Shown here: positions 21,901-30,946 of the stretch, one piece after another
Layout: each line of letters starts with the position of its first letter
Position numbering within the stretch: the first letter of the stretch is position 1
Origin: an uncultured Bacteroidia bacterium
GTDB taxonomy: Bacteria > Bacteroidota > Bacteroidia > Bacteroidales > UBA932
Length of the DNA stretch: 39,073 nucleotides
Direction: 5' to 3'
Assembly: GCA_902789435.1 (NCBI GenBank)
Contig: CADAOA010000021.1
Span: 1-39,073 of the forward strand
The notes under the pieces: generated by a model
Told to the model about the DNA's origin: nothing
What the model saw: only the letters and a program-made list of their open reading frames with translations
The model's database searches: none
Made by a program: the position numbers and the translations under genes

Positions 21901-24600
21901 ATGAAAGCTTCCATCGGGATATTCAGAATCATCCCCCTCATCGTACTCATACTGTATGGTGGGGGGAATTTTCTATTTGCCCAGAACACTTTGAAAGTTG
22001 TTGTTCTGGACAGTGCCACCAAGGCTCCCGTGGAAGCAGCACTTTTCAGCGTAAAGTATATCGGGGAAACTAATCCCAAGCGCCACGCCCTTACAGATTC
22101 AACCGGAACTGCGGTAATACAAAGGGTTCCTGTAGGCAGGGCTGAGGCCAGGATCGATTATGTAGGCTACAGAACCTATACCGCTACTGTAGATGTCAAA
22201 AGGGGCGCAAACGATATTGGGGCGGTCTATCTGGCTTCCGTCAATACTCTCTCTTCCATAACCGTCTCGGCGACAGGCAATCAGATGCTGGTCAAGCAGG
22301 ATACCATAGAATTCAATGCTTCTTCCTTCAAGGTGGAGGAGGCCGATATGCTGGAGGAACTCATCAAGAAACTCCCCGGAGTGGAGATAGAGGACGGTAA
22401 AATCTATGCGGACGGGAAGGAGGTCAAGAAGATAATGATAGACGGAAAGACATTCTTCATGGATGATCCGACCCTGGCCTCCAAGAACATACCCGCAAAA
22501 ATAGTGGAGAAGATACGTCTTCTTGACCGCCAGAGCGATGAAGCGCGTTTCACGGGCATAGATGACGGCGAGGAAGAAACCGTGCTGGATCTGAGTCTTA
22601 AGAACGGTATCTTCGATAACTGGTTCGGAAATCTTGGTGGCGGATACGGTTCAGACAGGCGCTATGAAGGAGCCCTGCTTGCCGGAAGGTTTACAAATAC
22701 TGCTCAGCTCAGTGTAATAGGTAATACCAACAACACCAACAACGCCGGATTCAGGGATATGGCGATGGATATGCTGACTTCTATGGTGGGCAATACCGCC
22801 ACCGGCAATGGAGTGACAACCAGCAAGATGGGAGGAGCCAACTACAACTACGAGAGCAAGAACAAAAAGCTTAAGACACAGAACAGTTACCTCTATTCCG
22901 CATCGGACCAGGTTATTGAGCAAACCGTGGACAGGGTCTCCAGCCTCAGCGATGATGTAACCCAGTACAGCCATTCCCAAAACTCCAACCGCAACAAGAC
23001 ACGGGGACATCGCTTCAACAGCGAGACCGTTTATTCGCCGAGCGAGAATACTTCCTTCACTCTCAAGCCGAATATCCAGTTAGGCAGCGGAGATTTTTCA
23101 AGAGGACGCGTTTTCTCCACTCTCAGAAACGCGGATTCCACAAACAGGGGAACGAGTTCTTCCTTCGGAGACAATTCTTCAGCGAAGGGAGGGGTTACAT
23201 TTGTCTGGAGACAAAGGCTCGGCAAGCCCGGCAGGACTATGGCCCTGGTTCTCAACGGCAACTTCTCCCGTAACATCGCGGATGGATACAACCGCTCAAA
23301 TACTTTCTATTTCAAGAACGGGGAAATCAACCGGACAAAAGATGTAGACCAGTTCTATCACCGAAAGAATACAAGCAATGGCTATGCTGTGTATATTACT
23401 TATACAGAGCCGCTTGGCAGAAACTATTTCCTTCAGTTCGCTCACCGCAGCGCAAAGAGCCGTTCCACCACGCTGAGGAATACCTTTGACTATGATCCAG
23501 AAACCGGCAGTTACGACATCCTCGATGAGGATATGACAAGAGATTACAAAGGATGGTTCACCACCAGGCGCTATGAGATGAGTTTCCGAAAGCAGGAAAG
23601 ACGCTACAACTTTATGCTCGGGGCTTCCCTTCAGCCTTCCACCACAAAAAGTACAGGGCGTGGCCGGGACACTTCCTACACGGTTTACAACATTGCTCCG
23701 ACAGCAAGGTTCATTCATAAGTTTGACGGAAGCAGATATCTCAGGGTAACGTATCGGGGAACCACTTCCCAGCCTTCCCTGAACCAGCTTCTTCCTCTTA
23801 AGGACAATTCCAACCCTCTGGTTATCCAGGAAGGTAATGACCGGCTGAATCCTTCATTTACGCACAATCTGGATACGGAATACCGGACGGGCAAGCGTAA
23901 CCGTTACCGCTGGTTCAGCGTGACCTTCAGGGGAAAGTATACCACAAACAGCATAATCAACCGCAAGACCTATACTCCGGACGGAGTGCAGATGCGCCAG
24001 TACATCAATTCAGACAAGGGCATCTACAGTCTGGACCTCAGACTGATGTACAATTACAGGATTCCGAATACAGATTTCTACTGGAACCTCTGGACGCGGT
24101 CAGCCCTGAACAACGGGATCAGTTATCTGAACGTGAACTCACAGTTTGAGGAAAACATCACCACGAACCTCAACCTGGGTCTTAACAACCGTCTTAGTTA
24201 CCGACTGGACGATTTTGAGGCTACGGCTGCGCTGTCTTTGTCCTACAGAAGGACCTGGTATTCCTCCAAATCCCTGGAGAATCTTTCCCTTTGGACCAAC
24301 CGCGCAAGCGGCTCCCTGAACTGGACAATCAACAAAACATGGAATATTTCATCTGACCTTACCCATCGTTTCTTCATCGGATACTCGGAAGGTTACGGCA
24401 AAAGCCAGACTATCTGGAATGCATCTGTCTCAAAGACTTTCTTCAGGAAAAGGATGACTGCCAAGGTTAAGGTGTACGATATTCTGAAGTCAAACAGGTC
24501 CGTCTCCAGAACAAATGCCGAGAATTACTGGCAGGACACCAGGAACAACACCCTCGGGCGCTATCTGATGTTTACTCTTCTATATCGTTTCGGGATTTGA
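21901..24600 (+). CDS. Outer-membrane beta-barrel protein, TonB-receptor-like, paralog B
   Basis: An 899-residue tandem paralog of the preceding gene. It has the same signal, carboxypeptidase-like domain, plug (DTIEFNASSF, IKKLPGVEIEDGKI, KIMIDGKTFFMDD) and barrel motifs in the same order. It lacks both Gly-rich inserts and ends at the barrel's YRFGI. The frame is open back to 21814 inside the previous gene, but ATG 21901 begins the signal peptide and sits 1 bp after the upstream stop, so it is the start. The last 29 bp overlap the 3' end of the convergent pseudouridine synthase gene. Substrate unknown; the pair may form alternative receptors for related ligands. Confidence 0.83.
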   Translation: MKASIGIFRIIPLIVLILYGGGNFLFAQNTLKVVVLDSATKAPVEAALFSVKYIGETNPKRHALTDSTGTAVIQRVPVGRAEARIDYVGYRTYTATVDVKRGANDIGAVYLASVNTLSSITVSATGNQMLVKQDTIEFNASSFKVEEADMLEELIKKLPGVEIEDGKIYADGKEVKKIMIDGKTFFMDDPTLASKNIPAKIVEKIRLLDRQSDEARFTGIDDGEEETVLDLSLKNGIFDNWFGNLGGGYGSDRRYEGALLAGRFTNTAQLSVIGNTNNTNNAGFRDMAMDMLTSMVGNTATGNGVTTSKMGGANYNYESKNKKLKTQNSYLYSASDQVIEQTVDRVSSLSDDVTQYSHSQNSNRNKTRGHRFNSETVYSPSENTSFTLKPNIQLGSGDFSRGRVFSTLRNADSTNRGTSSSFGDNSSAKGGVTFVWRQRLGKPGRTMALVLNGNFSRNIADGYNRSNTFYFKNGEINRTKDVDQFYHRKNTSNGYAVYITYTEPLGRNYFLQFAHRSAKSRSTTLRNTFDYDPETGSYDILDEDMTRDYKGWFTTRRYEMSFRKQERRYNFMLGASLQPSTTKSTGRGRDTSYTVYNIAPTARFIHKFDGSRYLRVTYRGTTSQPSLNQLLPLKDNSNPLVIQEGNDRLNPSFTHNLDTEYRTGKRNRYRWFSVTFRGKYTTNSIINRKTYTPDGVQMRQYINSDKGIYSLDLRLMYNYRIPNTDFYWNLWTRSALNNGISYLNVNSQFEENITTNLNLGLNNRLSYRLDDFEATAALSLSYRRTWYSSKSLENLSLWTNRASGSLNWTINKTWNISSDLTHRFFIGYSEGYGKSQTIWNASVSKTFFRKRMTAKVKVYDILKSNRSVSRTNAENYWQDTRNNTLGRYLMFTLLYRFGI

Positions 24601-25690
24601 CGTAATTCCTCATCTTCTCGATAAGGGCTTTCATGTCTTCAGGAAGCGGGGAGTCAAAGTCCATCTGCTTTCCGGTAGTAGGGTGTACGAAGCCCAGGGT
24701 CTTGGCGTGAAGTCCCTGCCTTGGAAGGATCTTGAAGCAGTTTTCTATGAACTGCCTGTATTTGGTGAAGATTGTTCCCTGAAGGATCTTGTTGCCGCCG
24801 TAACGGTCATCGTTGAAAAGTGGATGGCCAAGATATTTCATGTGGACCCTTATCTGATGGGTTCTTCCGGTTTCCAGTATGCATTCCACAACTGTCACAT
24901 ATCCAAACCTTTCCAGAACCCTGTAATGGGTAACAGCGTGTTTCCCCTTGTTAGGGTCCTTGGTTACGCTAAACCTCATCCTGTCCGACTCGTCGCGGGT
25001 TATATTGCCCTCTATCGTGCCTTCATCCTGCTCCACGTTGCCCCAGACAATGGCCACGTATTTCCTCTTGGTCGTGTGGTCGAAGAACTGTTTTGCCAGT
25101 TTCATCTGGGCTTCTTCGTTCTTCGCGATGACAAGTATTCCGGAAGTGTCCTTGTCTATCCTGTGTACGAGTATGCCGTTCTTTCCGCCAAGGTGATAGG
25201 CTACAGCATTTACCAGAGTACCTGAGAAATGCCCGTGTCCGGGATGCACCACCATGCCGGCTTCCTTGTTTATTACCAGCACGTCATCGTCTTCGTAAAC
25301 TATGTTCAGCGGAATATTCTCAGGGCCTATGTCCCTGACACGTTTTTCGTACGGGAACACCAGGGTGATCTCTTCCAGCGGCTTGATCTTGTAGTTGGAC
25401 TTGGCGATCTTGCCGTCGACCCTCACGTAACCGGCCTCGATGGCCATCTGGACACGGCTGCGGGAGGTCTCGAACATCTTGGATGTGATGTACTTGTCCA
25501 GTCTCATCATAGACTGGCCCTTGTCCACTATGAACTTGTAGTGCTCGAAGAGTTCCTCCACGTTCTCGTCATCGGAGAACTCTGTATCCTGGCTATCCTC
25601 AAAAACCTCCTCCTGCACGTCGACAGAAGGCAAGCTGCTGAGCTTGTCTGCAAGTTTCTTTACGGTATTTTTTTTCTTGCTTGAGCCCAT
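24572..25690 (-). CDS. rluD: RluA/RluD family 23S rRNA pseudouridine synthase
   Basis: A 372-residue enzyme. It has an acidic, disordered N-terminal extension (1-55), an S4 RNA-binding domain (about 60-115: MRLDKYITSKMFETSRSRVQ) and an RluA catalytic domain. HRIDKDTSG places the catalytic Asp at 179, and GRTHQIRVHM closes the fold. It isomerises uridines in 23S rRNA; the RluD position (helix 69) is the most likely target but family members are hard to separate by eye. It starts 6 bp after the PASTA gene, so is probably co-transcribed with it, and its 3' end overlaps the barrel gene on the other strand by 29 bp. Confidence 0.9.
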   Translation of the reverse strand: MGSSKKKNTVKKLADKLSSLPSVDVQEEVFEDSQDTEFSDDENVEELFEHYKFIVDKGQSMMRLDKYITSKMFETSRSRVQMAIEAGYVRVDGKIAKSNYKIKPLEEITLVFPYEKRVRDIGPENIPLNIVYEDDDVLVINKEAGMVVHPGHGHFSGTLVNAVAYHLGGKNGILVHRIDKDTSGILVIAKNEEAQMKLAKQFFDHTTKRKYVAIVWGNVEQDEGTIEGNITRDESDRMRFSVTKDPNKGKHAVTHYRVLERFGYVTVVECILETGRTHQIRVHMKYLGHPLFNDDRYGGNKILQGTIFTKYRQFIENCFKILPRQGLHAKTLGFVHPTTGKQMDFDSPLPEDMKALIEKMRNYVKSRNDIEE

Positions 25691-25696
25691 AGACGG

Positions 25697-26564
25697 TTAA
25701 AGCTCAGGCTCATCGTTATTTGTCTCAACAGGTTGAGCCTCTTCTGTATTCTCTTCAGGCTGAGCTTCTTCCAGCTGGGTGTCTTTAGGCAGATTCAATG
25801 ATGAGGTATCCCTAACCAGATCCTTTGCCTTGGTGTTCTGCTTGTTAAGCTCAGCAAGATCTTTATTCAGGGTAAGGAAAATCACCACTCCTGTACCCAT
25901 TCTGACTGAATTACCGATTGTAGGGCCCGGTTCCTGCTTATAGACTATGGAGTTGAGAGTGTCTGCATAAGTCTTGACGGTTGCGTCAAACATTATCTTA
26001 TCCAGATTCAGGGAGTTGTATGTAAGTTCTCCTTTTACCCTGTGGTATGGCAGGGTAAGAAGGTTCGGGACTTTTGTCCAGCAGTCGGATGCACTCAGGC
26101 CAAGCGTAAGGTCCACCTCGCTTTGTGCCGGAATCTCCGTTCCCGGTGTCAGAGCCCTCGGCGTGAAGGTTGCTCTCGGCCTGTCTCAAGGAATAACCCA
26201 CTACATCGGGAGCCTTCACCATCATTGGGACCAGAGAGTTTATGGTTATCAGAATGTTGCGGTTCTTCTTAACGCGGGAGCCTGCGCCAGGGGTCTGCTT
26301 GAGCACCTGTCCGGCGTGAAGCTGAGGTATATAGACTGAATCGGTGATCTTGATTCTGATATGATTCTTCTTTGCCACCTTCCTGGCCTCGGAAAGGGTC
26401 ATGTTGGTAAGGTCCGGCACTTCCAGGGTCTTGCCGTGGCGGGTAATGCCCTTAAGCATCCAGAACAGAATCAATACTGTCGCCAGGGCGGCTATCAGGG
26501 CAAGCACCAGATGCTTAAGCCACCAGTATTTGGATGTATTCTCCTGAGTTTTCTTGTTTGCCAT
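25697..26564 (-). pseudogene. PASTA-domain membrane protein, disrupted by a deletion/frameshift
   Basis: An upstream frame (from ATG 26564) encodes a cytoplasmic tail, one transmembrane helix (about residues 18-37), a complete PASTA domain (LEVPDLTNMTL... to ITINS) and the first half of a second (PDVVGYSLRQAESNLHAEG). From about 26150-26163 this frame turns to nonsense and stops at 25998. The rest of PASTA 2 (PGTEIPAQSEVDLTLGL), a third PASTA-like domain (KVPNLLTLPYHRV...) and a Gln/Glu/Pro-rich tail continue in another frame to 25697. About 20 residues of PASTA 2 are missing at the junction, so the lesion is a deletion of 3n+2 bases rather than a one-base slip. Intact homologues bind peptidoglycan or cell-envelope ligands. 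Confidence 0.82.
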
Positions 26565-26570
26565 AACACA

Positions 26571-26578
26571 CAAATATA
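26571..26578 (-). promoter_or_regulatory. -7 promoter box for the PASTA-rluD unit
   Basis: The minus strand reads TATATTTG, a full TAnnTTTG match, ending 6 bp before ATG 26564. The message would be nearly leaderless. The further upstream in-frame ATG (26573) lies inside the box, which excludes it. Confidence 0.5.
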
Positions 26579-26590
26579 CAAAAACTGCAG

Positions 26591-26621
26591 AAAATAAAAT
26601 GGGCTGACCTTATGGCCAGCC
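26591..26621 (-). terminator. Intrinsic terminator after rpmH
   Basis: On the minus strand GGCTGGCC and GGTCAGCC pair over 8 bp (one G-T) around a 4-nt loop (26602-26621), followed by a T-rich run (ATTTTATTTT, 26591-26600). Confidence 0.75.
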
Positions 26622-26646
26622 TCACTCTCACCTCAAAAAGACAAGT

Positions 26647-26799
26647 CTAGAACCTGTCCTCAGAAGAAACTGTCAGTTTTTTTCTTCCTCTGCGACGGCG
26701 TGCAGCGAGAACTCTTCTTCCGTTAGGAGTGCTCATTCTCTCTCTGAATCCGTGCTTGTTGCGTCTTTTGCGGATGGAAGGTTGGAATGTACGTTTCAT
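26647..26799 (-). CDS. rpmH: 50S ribosomal protein L34
   Basis: A 50-residue, very basic protein. It opens [22 protein letters not shown], continues with the [20 protein letters not shown] block that is universal in L34, and ends with a short VSSEDRF tail. It has its own canonical promoter (26836-26866) and terminator (26591-26621), so it is a monocistronic unit between the PASTA gene and rsmG. In many bacteria rpmH is beside rnpA and dnaA; that neighbourhood is not present here. Confidence 0.96.
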   Translation of the reverse strand: MKRTFQPSIRKRRNKHGFRERMSTPNGRRVLAARRRRGRKKLTVSSEDRF

Positions 26800-26835
26800 A
26801 TCTTTAACTCTTTATTATTTCCGTCAATTGGGCTG

Positions 26836-26866
26836 CAAATATAAGATTTATTCTCCAAATACCAAA
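26836..26866 (-). promoter_or_regulatory. Promoter of rpmH
   Basis: On the minus strand a -33 TTTG (26863-26866) and a -7 TATATTTG (26836-26843) are 19 bp apart, the canonical Bacteroidota spacing. The leader is about 32 nt. Confidence 0.72.
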
Positions 26867-26876
26867 AAAATCAGGA

Positions 26877-27533
26877 TTATTTTATGAAAAGGACTTTCTT
26901 TTCCTGGAAGTATTCATCGGAGAACCAGTCTGTTATGTCTTTCTGGAAGATTTGTGAAGGCCTCAGTTTACACTTTTTCATGGCCTCGGCGATTTCTTCT
27001 TCCAGGTTTCCGCCCTTGAGATACAGTATGCCTTCCGAGAATTTGTCCTTGACCCACGGAATGAAGTTGGAGAGGGAGGTTACCGCCCTGGATACTATAA
27101 GATCGAACTTTCCATCAACTTCTTCGGCCCTTGAATGGAGGGTGGTGACATTATTCAGGCCAATGGAATCCGCTACAGCCTGGGCCACTTTGATTTTCTT
27201 GCCTATGGAATCAACAAGAAGGAATCTGGAATGAGGATAGAGAATTGCCAGTGGAATCCCGGGGAAACCTCCGCCGCACCCGACATCCATAACCGAAATC
27301 CCGGCTTCCGGATTTGTCATCCTGGCCTGAAGATCGGGGAGGAACTCTGCGATGAATCTGGCAATTGCCGCCGAATGCAGGACGTGGTGCAAGTAGAAGC
27401 AGTCAGTGTCTTTGCGGCTGATGACATTGATCTTTGAGTTCCAGTCTTTGTACAGAGGCGCCAGCATTTCTATCTGCTGCCTCTGCCCGGCGGACAGAAC
27501 AGGAAAAAACTTGTATATGACCTCTGCGTTCAT
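26877..27533 (-). CDS. rsmG: 16S rRNA (guanine-527 N7)-methyltransferase RsmG
   Basis: A 218-residue protein of normal RsmG (GidB) length. The N-terminal helical part carries LYKDWNSKINVISRKDTDCFYLHH, the S-adenosylmethionine site is MDVGCGGGFPGIPLAI (about 81-96), and the SRAVTSL motif follows at about 150. It methylates G527 of 16S rRNA; loss is linked to low-level streptomycin resistance in other bacteria. It starts 3 bp after the stop of the sigma-factor gene, so is in the same transcription unit. Confidence 0.94.
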   Translation of the reverse strand: MNAEVIYKFFPVLSAGQRQQIEMLAPLYKDWNSKINVISRKDTDCFYLHHVLHSAAIARFIAEFLPDLQARMTNPEAGISVMDVGCGGGFPGIPLAILYPHSRFLLVDSIGKKIKVAQAVADSIGLNNVTTLHSRAEEVDGKFDLIVSRAVTSLSNFIPWVKDKFSEGILYLKGGNLEEEIAEAMKKCKLRPSQIFQKDITDWFSDEYFQEKKVLFIK

Positions 27534-27536
27534 CTG

Positions 27537-28145
27537 TTATTCCTTGGTTTTCCTTGTCGCTACTTTCTTTTTGCGTTTCTGGGCCAGAGGACTGTCTTTC
27601 AATGCCTCCGCCAGGAGATCCTTGCCTCTCTTTACCCTGACCTTTGTGTTGGAGAGGGAAATATCAAGTTCATCGGCAATGTCATCCAGGGCGTAACCTT
27701 CTATATACAATAGCATTACGTCTTTATATATATCCGGGAGGCGGTCTATGGCCTTCATTGTCTTTTCAATCTGCTGGCTGATTATCAGATTCTCTTCAGG
27801 AGTGTCGGGAGAGAGAACGTTCCCGACTTCTCCGCTGTCTGAAGCACTGGCATCGCTGATTGAATTGCGGCTGCGCCTGAGAAAATCGGTCAGGCAGTTT
27901 ATGGCAATCCTGTATAGCCAGGTGGAGAATTTGTATTTTTCGTCGTATGAAGCAATGTTCATGAAAGCCTTGTTGAAGGTATCCATGCAAATATCCTCAA
28001 CTTCCTCGCTGAGCTCTTTGTGAACCGTGACAAAATTCCTTTTGAGGAAATTCATGAGCGGGATGTAGTACCTGTCAAAGAGCAGTGTAAAAGCCAGTTG
28101 CTCACCCTCTTTGGCGTAAGTGATGATTTGGCCCACGTCCATCAT
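27537..28145 (-). CDS. ECF-type RNA polymerase sigma factor
   Basis: About 202 residues from Met 28145. Region 2 (about 10-85) contains FDRYYIPLMNFLKRNF and the AFMNIASYDEKYKFSTWLYRIAINCLTDFLRRSR core-binding/-10 recognition segment. Region 4 (about 125-180) contains LPDIYKDVMLLYIEGYALDDIADELDISLSNTKVRVKRG, the helix-turn-helix for -35 contact. A basic C-terminal tail (QKRKKKVATRK) follows. No anti-sigma factor gene is adjacent, unlike most ECF factors of this phylum. The frame is open to 28205, which would overlap polA by 44 bp. The MMDVGQIITYAKEG start after the polA stop is more homologous-looking, but upstream Met codons (28190, 28205) cannot be excluded. Confidence 0.85.
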   Translation of the reverse strand: MMDVGQIITYAKEGEQLAFTLLFDRYYIPLMNFLKRNFVTVHKELSEEVEDICMDTFNKAFMNIASYDEKYKFSTWLYRIAINCLTDFLRRSRNSISDASASDSGEVGNVLSPDTPEENLIISQQIEKTMKAIDRLPDIYKDVMLLYIEGYALDDIADELDISLSNTKVRVKRGKDLLAEALKDSPLAQKRKKKVATRKTKE

Positions 28146-28161
28146 CACATACTCTTTGGTG

Positions 28162-30942
28162 TTAGTGTGCTTCAAGCCAGTTTTTGCCATATCCACATTC
28201 TGCAATAAGTTTGATCTTTAGCTCGGCGACCCTTTCCATCTCTGCGCGGGCTATTTCCATCACGATGTCCTTTTCCTTCGGATGCACGTCAAATACAAGT
28301 TCATCGTGGACCTGAAGTATCATCTTGCTTTCAAGACGTTCTCCTTCAAGCCTTCGGGAGATGTTTGCCATAGCAATCTTTATAATGTCAGCCGCACTGC
28401 CCTGAAGAGGGGCATTTACAGCATTTCGTTCGTTGAACTTGCGGACATTGGCGTTACGTGAGTTGATGTCTTTCAGGTAACGTCTCCTTCCATAGAGAGT
28501 TTCCACGAATCCCCTGCTATGGGCCTTTTCCACGGTGTCCGCAATATAGGAACTGACTCCTGGATACATCTTGAAGTAATTCTCTATGAATGTTTTGGCT
28601 TCTCCAACGCCTATATCCATCCTTTCCGCCAGACCAAATGAGGAGATGCCGTAAATAATGCCGAAGTTCACGGTTTTAGCCTTACGTCTCATATCGTCGG
28701 ACACATCTTTCGCATCAACTCCGAAAAGCCTTGCGGCAGTTGCCCTGTGTACATCCTCCCCGCTGTTGAAAGCTGATATCAGATGTTCATCACCGCTGAA
28801 ATGAGCCATGAGCCTGAGTTCGATCTGGGAATAGTCTGCACTGACGATAAAGCCGTCCTCGAAAGACGGGATGAAGGCCTTGCGGATTTCCCTGCCCCTT
28901 TCCGTGCGGATAGGTATATTCTGGAGGTTAGGGTTGTTGGAAGACAGTCTTCCGGTAGCCGTAAGCGCCTGGTTGAAAGTCGTATGTATCTTTCCATCGC
29001 GACTGCTTGCCAAAGCCGGCAGAGCGTCTGCGTAAGTGGAGAGAAGTTTCTTGAAATTGCGGTATTCGAGGATTTCCTCTACGATTGGGTGGGCGGAAGC
29101 GACAGATCTCAGAGTGCTCTCGTCCGTTGGATAACTTCCCTTTGGAGTTTTCTTGATATCGGATGATATCTTCAGTTTCTCGAACAACAGTTCTCCCACC
29201 TGCTTGGGAGAAGAAAGATTAATCTGTGCATCACCGGCAAGAGCCTTTGCCTTGAGCTCAATTCCGTTCATCTGTGATGTGAGGGTTCTGCTGTAATCCT
29301 TGAGCTGGGCCGTATCAATTTTCACTCCGGCAAACTCCATCTTGGCCAATGTCCCGATAAGCGGCATCTCGATAGTCCTGTAGAGGTTCCCTCCTTCCGG
29401 AGAAATTCTGGCGACCTCTTCCGAGAGCTTGTCTTTCAGGTATATATACAGGACGCATTCTTTAGCCAGGGCCTCGTCTTTTGCTGGATTCTCATCATCT
29501 TCCTGGGAAAAAAGATCAATCTGGGCGGGTTCTTCCTTTTTCTCTGCCAGATTCTCAATATCCAAGCCGAACTGCTGCTTAAGGATGAAGGAAGGGGAAT
29601 GGCTGACCTCAGGATCAATCAGATAGTGTAACAGGGTGATATCATTGAGTTCGGACTTTGAAAAACCTTCGATCAGATTCCCGATACCGGAGTCCATCGC
29701 TGAAGCAATGAGTCGGACAGAATCCTTGAGGTTGCATCCTGTCTTGGCTATGGAACTGTCTTCTATCAGGTTAAGTGCTTCAGGCCCGGGAATTCCTTTC
29801 CAGGCGATTCCTTTCGGTTTATTCCTTGTGGAGCCGGAGTCTAGAGTGGCCAGGACAATCTTTCCGGAAGACTCGGCGATAAGGGAAACCTCGCTGTTTT
29901 TCCTGGCGGCATACTTGAGGGCAGCAAGGTCCACAAACCTTATCTGAGGAATGTCAATATTTTCCGCAACACTCTTTTCTTCAGGAATATAACTGTTGAA
30001 ATAATTGCCGGACGGCTTATCCTCGTCTTCAGGGAAATCATCAGCCGGCATATCATCGGCCGGCATATCCGAATAGGATGCGATCATCTTCTTGAGCGAG
30101 GAGAATTCGTATTTGGCAAAAACACTGTCCACAGCCGCCTGGTTCGCCCCTTGGATTCTAATGTCGTCCAAAGTCACCGGAAGGTCTATGTCGGTCTTGA
30201 TGGTCACCAGGAAACGGCTCATATCCAGATGGGAAGATGCTTCCTGAATCTTTTCCTTCTGCTTGGCGGGCAGTTCATCCAGATGCTTCAGCAGATTGTC
30301 TATGTTGCCATATGTCCCTATGAGTTTCCTGGCACCGACTTCACCGATGCCCTTGACACCGGGGATGTTGTCAGAAGCGTCACCCCAGATAGTAAGGATA
30401 TCTATCACACTTTCGGGAGACTTGATCCCATAATACGCGCAGATCTTTTCCTTGTCCACGATATCAATTTCAGAGGCGGATCCTTTCGGGAACTTGTACT
30501 GGAAAATGTTGTCATCTATCAGCTGACCGTAGTCCTTGTCCGGAGTTACCATGTAGACCGGGGAGTGAGGAGTGGCCCACTGCTTTGCCATTGAGCCGAT
30601 TACATCATCTGCCTCATAACCTTCCATACCAATGGAGGGAACGTTCAGGGCATTGAGTATTTCCTTCAGCGGTTCCAGTGCATCCACCACCAGTTCCGGA
30701 GCCGGCGGACGGTTTGCCTTGTATTCCCCATAGACTTTGTGGCGGAACGTTTCCGCGTGAAGGTCGAAAGCCACGGCAAGATGGGTGGGATGCTCCCTGT
30801 TTATCAGTTCAAGGATCATCTTGGTGAATCCATACAGTATGGAAGTATCTATCCCCTTGGAATTTATAAGGGGATGGCGCATAAACGCATAATACATCCT
30901 GAATATCTGCGCGTGTCCGTCTATGAGGAAAATCTTGTTCAT
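28162..30942 (-). CDS. polA: DNA polymerase I with apparently inactive proofreading domain
   Basis: A 926-residue Pol I. An N-terminal 5'-3' exonuclease/flap domain (1-285) includes FLIDGHAQIFRMYY, GYEADDVIG and GDASDNIPGVKGIG. An Asp/Pro linker (290-312) precedes a 3'-5' exonuclease-like domain (about 333-515), then the polymerase domain with motif A DYSQIELRLMAHFS, motif B RRKAKTVNFGIIYG and motif C VHDE (878-881). In the exonuclease-like region the usual DxE strand reads EVSLIAESSG (351-360) and the NLKYD motif reads NLKDS (404-408), so the metal-binding acids look lost. It replaces RNA primers and fills repair gaps. It begins 4 bp after queD and overlaps the possible long start of the sigma gene. 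Confidence 0.95.
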   Translation of the reverse strand: MNKIFLIDGHAQIFRMYYAFMRHPLINSKGIDTSILYGFTKMILELINREHPTHLAVAFDLHAETFRHKVYGEYKANRPPAPELVVDALEPLKEILNALNVPSIGMEGYEADDVIGSMAKQWATPHSPVYMVTPDKDYGQLIDDNIFQYKFPKGSASEIDIVDKEKICAYYGIKSPESVIDILTIWGDASDNIPGVKGIGEVGARKLIGTYGNIDNLLKHLDELPAKQKEKIQEASSHLDMSRFLVTIKTDIDLPVTLDDIRIQGANQAAVDSVFAKYEFSSLKKMIASYSDMPADDMPADDFPEDEDKPSGNYFNSYIPEEKSVAENIDIPQIRFVDLAALKYAARKNSEVSLIAESSGKIVLATLDSGSTRNKPKGIAWKGIPGPEALNLIEDSSIAKTGCNLKDSVRLIASAMDSGIGNLIEGFSKSELNDITLLHYLIDPEVSHSPSFILKQQFGLDIENLAEKKEEPAQIDLFSQEDDENPAKDEALAKECVLYIYLKDKLSEEVARISPEGGNLYRTIEMPLIGTLAKMEFAGVKIDTAQLKDYSRTLTSQMNGIELKAKALAGDAQINLSSPKQVGELLFEKLKISSDIKKTPKGSYPTDESTLRSVASAHPIVEEILEYRNFKKLLSTYADALPALASSRDGKIHTTFNQALTATGRLSSNNPNLQNIPIRTERGREIRKAFIPSFEDGFIVSADYSQIELRLMAHFSGDEHLISAFNSGEDVHRATAARLFGVDAKDVSDDMRRKAKTVNFGIIYGISSFGLAERMDIGVGEAKTFIENYFKMYPGVSSYIADTVEKAHSRGFVETLYGRRRYLKDINSRNANVRKFNERNAVNAPLQGSAADIIKIAMANISRRLEGERLESKMILQVHDELVFDVHPKEKDIVMEIARAEMERVAELKIKLIAECGYGKNWLEAH
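30039..30068 (-). repeat. Two tandem 15-bp repeats inside polA
   Basis: CATCAGCCGGCATAT is followed directly by a copy with one change (A to G). The repeats encode the doubled Met-Pro-Ala-Asp-Asp in the linker between the 5' nuclease and the exonuclease-like domain. This is an in-frame slippage-type expansion in a disordered linker. Confidence 0.75.
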
Positions 30943-30946
30943 AAAA

